DNA of 64,000 bases from Hemileia vastatrix (lineage: Eukaryota > Basidiomycota > Pucciniomycetes > Pucciniales > Zaghouaniaceae), in the NCBI GenBank assembly GCA_030280995.1, contig JASXTE010000011.1, positions 6,207,501-6,271,500 of the forward strand, given 5' to 3'. The number at the start of each line of letters is the position of its first letter. Within the stretch, counting starts at the first letter, position 1. Positions 58,801-64,000 of the stretch are shown one piece after another. Under the pieces are notes generated by a model, which worked only from the letters and a program-made list of their open reading frames with translations, had not been told where the DNA came from and made no database searches. Made by a program: the position numbers and the translations under genes.

Positions 58801-58828
58801 ATGCAGTAAAACCACTTTGATCAGTCAT
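52805..58828 (-). CDS. Chromovirus gag-pol polyprotein, one frame with two in-frame stops
   Basis: 2,008 codons in one frame from ATG 58,828 to stop at 52,805, broken by TAG at 56,618-56,620 and TGA at 55,187-55,189. Gag: basic/Ser-rich N-terminus, long coiled-coil region, capsid with WPKLDQYPTFDGDSSSDWQQ (about 57,270), zinc knuckle CFKCNKPW-stop-KGHVC. Protease: VVLDSGAGGSVV (about 56,310), intact D-S-G. RT: ARLCGDYRALNTYTVDDIYP, MPFGPKNAPSVFQ and WLMVYIDDIIIFSKTF (about 55,235), then the TGA and KVFQKM. RNase H: FVLYTDASFIGLGAAL. Integrase: HDDILAGHF with CDSCQKS, MDFVTGLP, IISDRDPKF and TDGLAERMIQ give the zinc site and D, D, E. C-terminal chromodomain with EKILNDRIV and YLLRFKNKSSEYDSWIP. 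All catalytic residues survive. TAG fits former CAG or GAG, TGA fits former CGA. Confidence 0.95.
58129..58695 (-). CDS. Overlapping out-of-frame reading frame within gag
   Basis: A 188-codon ATG-started frame (MEMEEVEILVDNTQDL) overlaps the gag N-terminal region in another frame. It looks protein-like: a heptad-rich stretch LSQQIKNLSTHIKELKTDS and LKVRVDALEEWEKRK, then a Gln/Trp region KWQWDWLNTQWDYLAQ and a basic patch. The gag frame here is Ser/Lys-rich and disordered. Either this is real overprinting, or gag once used this frame and two compensating frameshifts moved the ancestor to the present one. No evidence of expression. Confidence 0.3.
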   Translation of the reverse strand: MEMEEVEILVDNTQDLKPKTNPPEELPRGFKIKKMPLSQQIKNLSTHIKELKTDSLKLKVRVDALEEWEKRKNTSLQEKRKPLPPRDQQQLAPQSQEMVELSKWQWDWLNTQWDYLAQNQHQLPQVGPSRPTQTNPTPPHPYQGGKRRRKPNMVIPSKPWYVPLLILKCLFLWLTLFLQVNLEGKMKP

Positions 58829-58899
58829 TTTAAGATTCTACTGAAATGAAGAAAAATAGACAAAATTAATTAGTCTTTTATTTTTAATTTTTATTTAAC

Positions 58900-59530
58900 A
58901 GAAATAAAATAAAAATAAATAAAAAAAAAAAAATCTTTTTAGGATAAAAATCAACTTAAATAAAATTAATAAAAACAAATTTAAAACCAGGATAATGCAA
59001 TCAACTGTAGAAATAAATTAGAATTTCTATTAATTTTTATTTTCAGGATTTAAATCAACTAATTTATTACCAGGATTTATTGTCAACTGAAATAATCAAA
59101 TATGAATCTTTATCAATAAAAATTATTTTAACTGATTAATTAACTACCAGGACTTAATGTCAACTGAAGTAATTTAAATATGAATTTTATTACTTAAAAA
59201 GATTTATTGGATTACCAGGACTCAAAGTCAACTGAAGTAATGAAATGTTAATTATTTATTAAAAAAAATATAATTGTCAGGACAATTTGTCAACTGGAAC
59301 AATTAATTAATCAGGACAAATGTCAACTGAAAAATTATAATAATTATTTTATTTAATAAAATATTTTATTGTCAGGACAGTTTGTCAACTGGAACAATTA
59401 AAATTCAAATTAATCAGGACAATTGTCAACTGAAAAATGATAATAATTAATACTAATATATAATTATTTTATTACCTCTGGGACTAAGAACAGTTATTGC
59501 TCTATTATGGTCAACCAGGAAAAATAAAAA
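58900..59530 (-). repeat. Direct-repeat array in the chromovirus 5' leader
   Basis: About nine degenerate units, 40-70 bp apart, each with ACCAGGA or TCAGGAC, then TGTCAACTG. Clear copies are at about 58,988, 59,071, 59,149, 59,214, 59,276, 59,310, 59,372 and 59,413. Several contain a small palindrome such as GACAATTGTC. They lie between primer site and gag, where genomic RNA packaging signals would be expected. Confidence 0.7.
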
Positions 59531-59711
59531 AAAATATAATAATAAAATTAAATTCCAATTACCAGACACCTCCCCCTGCAAAATGAGCAAATTAATGCCA
59601 CTTACAGAGTGCTGAGTAAAAGGAAATACGTAGCCAATGAAGAGTGAAGAGTAACCCACAAATAGTAATCACAATAATTACCACGATATATACGATCTTT
59701 AGTCAGTATAT

Positions 59712-59892
59712 GAACTTAAGTTTTGGAGCGCGGTTCGATTCCCATTCGCAGCAAAAACTTTTATCACGTGACGTATGACGTTCGTCGTTTTCTTGCCTCC
59801 ACTCGTCCTTTACAGGTGCTTCTACGCCAATGGTCCTCTCGATTACGCCTCAAGTAACGTTGCGCCGTTGATATTTCGGAAAGGTTCCCAAT
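59712..59892 (-). promoter_or_regulatory. CpG-dense patch with E-box and CRE-like sites, and primer-site region
   Basis: About 17 CpG in 165 bp, against almost none elsewhere in the window. On the plus strand it contains CACGTGACGTATGACGTTCG: an E-box CACGTG overlapping TGACGTA and followed by TGACGTT, the half-site of bZIP (ATF/CREB) factors. The right edge, next to the 5' LTR, reads TTGGGAACCTTTCCG on the minus strand, a candidate primer-binding site. Could be a downstream promoter or enhancer of the element. Binding is inferred from motifs only. Confidence 0.45.
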
Positions 59893-60715
59893 TGTCAAGG
59901 TATACTTTTTGTCTAGAAGATTTGGTACGTAGTTCTACGAGGATTTAAAAGGCTATAATGGGTTCTCAACAGATTTGTACGTATTTCTTAATTCAAGTTG
60001 AATTTTTTACTCAATAAAAGAGGTAGGTTTTAAAATATTAATATAAATTATACTTTAGAATTACGCTATTGTAAATACTAATAATATAGAATATAAGAAT
60101 AAGTGTTTAGTTGGTTATTGTTGTAATAAAATGAGTTGGTAAAATAGAATGATCAAAAGACAACAAAAGGAGAGGCCTTTTATAGGCAAAGGAGAGACAA
60201 AGCACGGAAAACAAATTCTAAAAACAGTAGGAAAAGAGAGAGAAAAAGAACATTCCAGAAAAGTATTTCAAATAATAAAGTTATTCTAAAAAGAAGGCGT
60301 CAAAAAAGATGTATTTACAGAGTATGTCAGAAATACATCAATATTTTTAATATTTACTGTAAATGTCAGTCCCAAATAAGAAATTTGATTTGTTTGTATA
60401 TATTTAATATTATTTGAATATTTAAATCTTATTTTATCTTTATAGTTTATTTTCTTTAAATATAAAGTTTGATTTTTCCCAACCTGTCAATTGAGCACGG
60501 TGTTAGAGAAAAATATAAGGGACAAAATTATAATTTTAATTTTACTTATTTATTTAATTAATTAATTTAATTTTTACATTCTGTAACTAGTTAATTTATA
60601 ACTAATTTTAATGTAACTAAATGATAATTAAATAATAATTAAAGATGATAAGGTGCGGCTTCATCCAGTAAATAATTGCTTATTTCACTGGGTAAGTCTG
60701 GTAGCCTGGCTGACA
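59893..60715 (-). repeat. 5' LTR of the chromovirus
   Basis: 823 bp, TGTCA...TGACA, no difference found by eye from 51,948-52,770. Should contain the Pol II promoter on the minus strand; I cannot assign a TATA box with confidence in such AT-rich DNA. Confidence 0.95.
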
Positions 60716-60720
60716 AAAAG

Positions 60721-61035
60721 TCCCCAAAGAATTCCTAGTATTTTCTGTTAGCTACATCAAATTTCGCTTCAATATAAACAGATTGTGATTTAGCATGTTA
60801 CTCAGTTTACCCCAATATGAATAATACATGTTAAAAAAAGCTCAAATAATATTAAATCACCCTCTTTATGTTTTCTGTTTCTTTCCTCCTCACTTTAATC
60901 TTAATCTTATTCAATTTTTTATCCTATTAAATTATCAACTTCAATTTTCTAGAATAGAGTTTCTTATAATTATTCATCATATTACATCATAATTTTTTGA
61001 TATCAAATACTTTTTTTTAATATTCATTAATCAAT
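60721..61035. other. AT-rich upstream region of the unknown gene
   Basis: No gene. It was contiguous with 51,947 before the chromovirus inserted. Confidence 0.4.
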
Positions 61036-63464
61036 ATGTCTAGTATTCAAAACCCTACACCTCCACTTTGTATTTATATCATGTTCCTCTCTCTTAATTT
61101 ATATATTTCACTTATGTTCTATATCTTTTTTTTTCAAAAAATTGATTTTCCAGCGCCCAAATGTGTTTCATCCCACTCTCTGATTGATACTCTCTTTGAA
61201 GCTTTTGAGCTTGCACCATGTCTGCCACATGGCATGGCACCTAACCCTCCTGTACTTAGCAATGAGAGGCAGGAAATAACGAGAGTTCAGTATTGCAATT
61301 TACTTGAATTGGCTAGAGATAAAACAGAAGAACTTGTCAAGATCCTTAACAATAATCCTTCTCCTTCATATTTATCTAACCCTTGTAATGACTTACTCCA
61401 ATATGTGAAAAGCCTTGAAAAATGTATGTTCTTCACTTTTTTTTTCTCCTTTTAAATTAGTAGATAAGATTATTAATATTTTTTTTTCTTCATATATATT
61501 TGTAGCTTATGAGGAGGGTATGATTCCTCCTGATGAAATCATTGTCATTAGGGATGATGATGAGACAGATGAACCATCAGCTTCAACTCATACTCCAACT
61601 TCTAAGGAAAATCTTGAAACACCTGTTATCCGCTCCAAGAAAAAGAAATTATCCCAAGTCTCCTCTTTTGTTCGACGTATTAAACTGGCTTCTGCTAATG
61701 AATTTTCTGATGTATCAAATAATAAATCTCAAAAAAAAAGCAAAGGCTTTGATAATGAGTATATTCTTGTTTCCTTTTTTTTATTGTTATTCTTTTATCT
61801 TTAAAATTCTATCATATAACTCTTTTATTGCTTACATATTGTACTTTTTATCTTTCTTTTGATATTTTAAACCAGAAACTCACCTACTGTAGATTGTTAC
61901 ATCCATAAACGCCCTCTCCCTGATGAAGATGATGAAAATAGCGATGAAAATAGTGATGATGAACTGTCAGAATATGAAGCTATGCTTGCTCATCAAAACA
62001 AGCAAACTTTAAAATCTTCTTCAAGACATGACAATATGTTTGATAAAGATGATGATTCAAACCACTCATCACCAAATTCCTTCATTTCTAAGAAGCAATA
62101 CCCATCACCTCCTAAATTACATACTTTGTCCACTTTGGACGCTTCTCTACCAATGAAATCAACTCCAATCAAGATATCAAAAAAACCTCTAACTTATTCA
62201 CCCTCAGTTCTAAAAGACTCTGATTTTCAGGAGGAATTCTTTAGAATTCATAATTTTTATAAAGGTAGAATCAGCACGGCAAAGGTCCTCAGGTCGTGGT
62301 TGGAAATTGTTACTCTCCTCGAATTACGCTCTTCTACTTCTTCCCAAGAACCCATGTTAAATATTCCAATGTTTACTTTTCATTGGGAAAAATCTTGTGG
62401 AGAAGATTGGCTTTCAAAACTTACTAAGTTATGTAAGTTACCTTAATTTTTAGTCTTGACTTTGTTCTTTTACTTATTTTTTTTTCCTTTTGTAGCAAAT
62501 ATTTTTTTAGAGATTGATAGCTCACAGCTATGGGTACTCGATAATATTGATTTCAAAAAAATTGAAGATTTATGTGATCCTGATGGTTTAAATACTGAAA
62601 TTCTTTCCTCAACAAAGAAAAAAGATCACCCTGAATCCAATCTTATCTGAATGCTCATGAGATTAATGATCCCAAGTGACCACTTCCGTTCTTCATGGGT
62701 ATCTCTTATATCATCTTCACTTTATCTGACCGCACATGAATTCAGCCAGCTTCCATCACATCAAAACATTAACTCATATTGTCCAATTGAACGTGGTCTT
62801 CAGCTTCTAGCTCACCTTTCAAATCTGAAGAGTCCAATTCCTGATGGCTTAGAAGTTGGTCCCACTGCACTTCAAACCCGTGATATATCAATGTCAACTC
62901 TTCTTCAAATCAGAAATATTATCATTGATATAATTATGTCAATTATAATTCTTAAATCAAAATATTGTGCTGCAACAATATCAAGTGGCAAGACTAGCAA
63001 AGCTCAATAATCAAGTCAGAAAAACGAAAATACTGAACTGACTATAATGAGACAGAAACAAAAGGCTGCACTAAACAAGATAAATTCTGAATACTCCCAC
63101 CACCAATATCAATCTTTCACATTCTATATAATTGATGATGTCTGTGGTTTATTTCTGAGCTCTCAAGATCATAGATTGGCTTCAGAAACTGATTGCTTGG
63201 AGGTAATATCAGAAATTAAGTTTCTTAATTTACATGAAAAAAAAAAATCATTTGATAGAAGAAATAATTTGGAAAAATTTAAATAACTATATTTTAACAT
63301 TAATAAAACCTTTTATAGGCAAGTGTGATCCATTTCCTTTAAAACTTGATACCCCAAGTCCTCTGGGAGTTGCTAGGGCTATTTCTGCAGATTTTCTTAA
63401 TCACTGGAGCTACATTCAGCCAGTATCACCTTTTTTTACTAAACATAGCCTTTCAATAAATTAA
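61036..63464 (+). pseudogene. Unknown multi-exon gene, one in-frame TGA and one TAA
   Basis: ATG 61,036 (MSSIQNPTPPL) with short GT-AG introns that join in phase at about 61,071-61,154, 61,426-61,504 and 61,750-61,874 and 62,432-62,497. The protein: SHSLIDTLFEAFELAPCLPH; an acidic/Lys region DEIIVIRDDDETDEPSAS and KKKKLSQVSSFVRRIK; a Ser/Asp-rich middle; then a globular part with SVLKDSDFQEEFFRIHNFY, ISTAKVLRSWLEIVTLLELR, SSQLWVLDNIDFKKIEDLC, CPIERGLQLLAHLSNLK and TFYIIDDVCGLFLSSQD. TGA at 62,648 and TAA at 63,008 interrupt one continuous frame. The last exon (63,310-63,464) does not join in phase. I do not recognise the family. It could be host or, given the setting, cargo of a large transposon. 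Confidence 0.5.
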
Positions 63465-64000
63465 TATTCCAACATGTAAATAGATAAAGTTCTGTGTATA
63501 TGATTTATTTTGTATAATTCAAGTTATTTTCCTTCAAATACGTCAAACATGTGACCATCTTTGAAATTTATTAAGAAACCTTTGACATGATTTTCTAAAT
63601 TAATTATTAAAAAAAATTATTGTAAGTCCAGCAATAACAAAGATTTTAAAATCTACTTATATGATTTCAAATACTTGTATTAAATTCTTAAATATTTTAT
63701 TGTTTATACAAAAATATGATAACTGCTCTAGCTTTGTTACTTTACCGTTAATATTAAATAATCTATTAATTATTACAAATTTTTTCATTGATTGTAACAT
63801 TTTTAATCAGAAGTAGAACAACTTAAATAATTAAACGTGTGTATTCTTAAAAAAATACAATTTAATCTATTTTTGATTCAAAATTCTTTCATCAACTCTT
63901 TATTATTAACTTTTTTATTGATAAGCTTGTTTGAACTAAAATACTATACAGTTAATTTGGTAGCATTGAAAGCACATTTTTATGGCTAATATATTTCAAA
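63465..64000. other. AT-rich end of window
   Basis: No gene or repeat recognised; contains only AT-rich sequence with T and A runs. Confidence 0.5.

Larger units (their letters stand above)
51948..60715 (-). mobile_element. Young Ty3/gypsy chromovirus, 8,768 bp, complete
   Basis: Bounded by two 823-bp LTRs that look identical base for base and by a perfect 5-bp target duplication AAAAG (51,943-51,947 and 60,716-60,720). Element order on minus: 5' LTR, primer site, repeat-rich leader, a single gag-pol frame with protease, RT, RNase H, integrase and chromodomain, purine tract, 3' LTR. The identity of the LTRs means very recent insertion. Two stop codons lie in the gag-pol frame. Confidence 0.95.

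Noticed and set aside
59731..59741. tRNA gene or tRNA-derived SINE
   Set aside because: GGTTCGATTCC is a perfect B-box, but the surrounding sequence cannot form a T-stem beyond two pairs and no A-box or acceptor stem is visible.
1..64000. Alternative genetic code with UGA as sense
   Set aside because: TGA dominates in-frame stops, but TAG and TAA also interrupt homologous frames, and several frames use TGA as a natural end. CpG decay explains the bias more simply.

Overview
The window looks like AT-rich, transposon-packed nuclear DNA of a basidiomycete, most likely a rust fungus (Pucciniales). Evidence: gag and RT types typical of rusts and other basidiomycetes (for example the FIDDGGIKGP form of the Ty3 reverse transcriptase), CACTA transposases of the fungal Tnp2 type, short GT-AG introns of about 60-80 bp, and Zn2Cys6-like clusters. 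No housekeeping gene, rRNA or functional tRNA was found. The taxonomic call is an inference from protein style, not from a marker gene. Almost everything is a mobile element or its debris, nested and decayed.

Layout. 1-4.7 kb: Helitron Rep/PIF1 helicase relic (minus) split by a dispersed repeat. 5.6-6.6 kb: broken Zn2Cys6-like gene. 6.6-7.5 kb: purine-rich DNA. 7.5-9.1 kb: Ty3 integrase plus chromodomain relic (minus). 10-11.9 kb: gag relic (minus) holding a 250-bp CACTA-like MITE. 12.6-17.2 kb: 4.6-kb non-coding CACTA-like element whose termini carry an almost perfect palindrome. 19.1-19.8 kb: truncated gag. 19.9-20.9 kb: non-autonomous CACTA element with a CCN repeat, inserted in the 3' end of a Ty1/copia relic (20.9-22.1 kb). 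22.1-35.9 kb: large decayed Ty3 element with diverged LTRs, gag and pol on plus, and two antisense Zn2Cys6-type genes between pol and the 3' LTR. 35.9-37.1 kb: another Ty3 RT/RNase H relic. 38.1 kb: a lone CACTA-like terminus.

39-51.3 kb is the most interesting block. It holds an intron-containing SNF2/Rad5-like helicase gene (+), a convergent TNPA-like gene (-) whose 3' end overlaps it, a Tnp2-type CACTA transposase (+), a second TNPA-like gene (+), and then a 2-kb array of about 20 palindromes (core ATTAATTTYGATCRAAATTAAT-like) spaced about 100 bp apart and arranged partly as a large inverted repeat. I read this as a big CACTA element with elaborate subterminal binding sites and a possible helicase cargo; the unit boundaries are not proven.

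51.9-60.7 kb: a very young Ty3 chromovirus (minus) with apparently identical 823-bp LTRs and a perfect AAAAG target duplication. Its gag-pol is one reading frame broken by one TAG and one TGA. Its 5' leader has a repeat array and a CpG-dense patch with E-box/CRE-like sites. 61-63.5 kb: a multi-exon gene of unknown function, slightly broken.

In-frame stops across the window are mostly TGA, which fits CpG decay of CGA codons. Several frameshifts fall in homopolymers and could be assembly errors.
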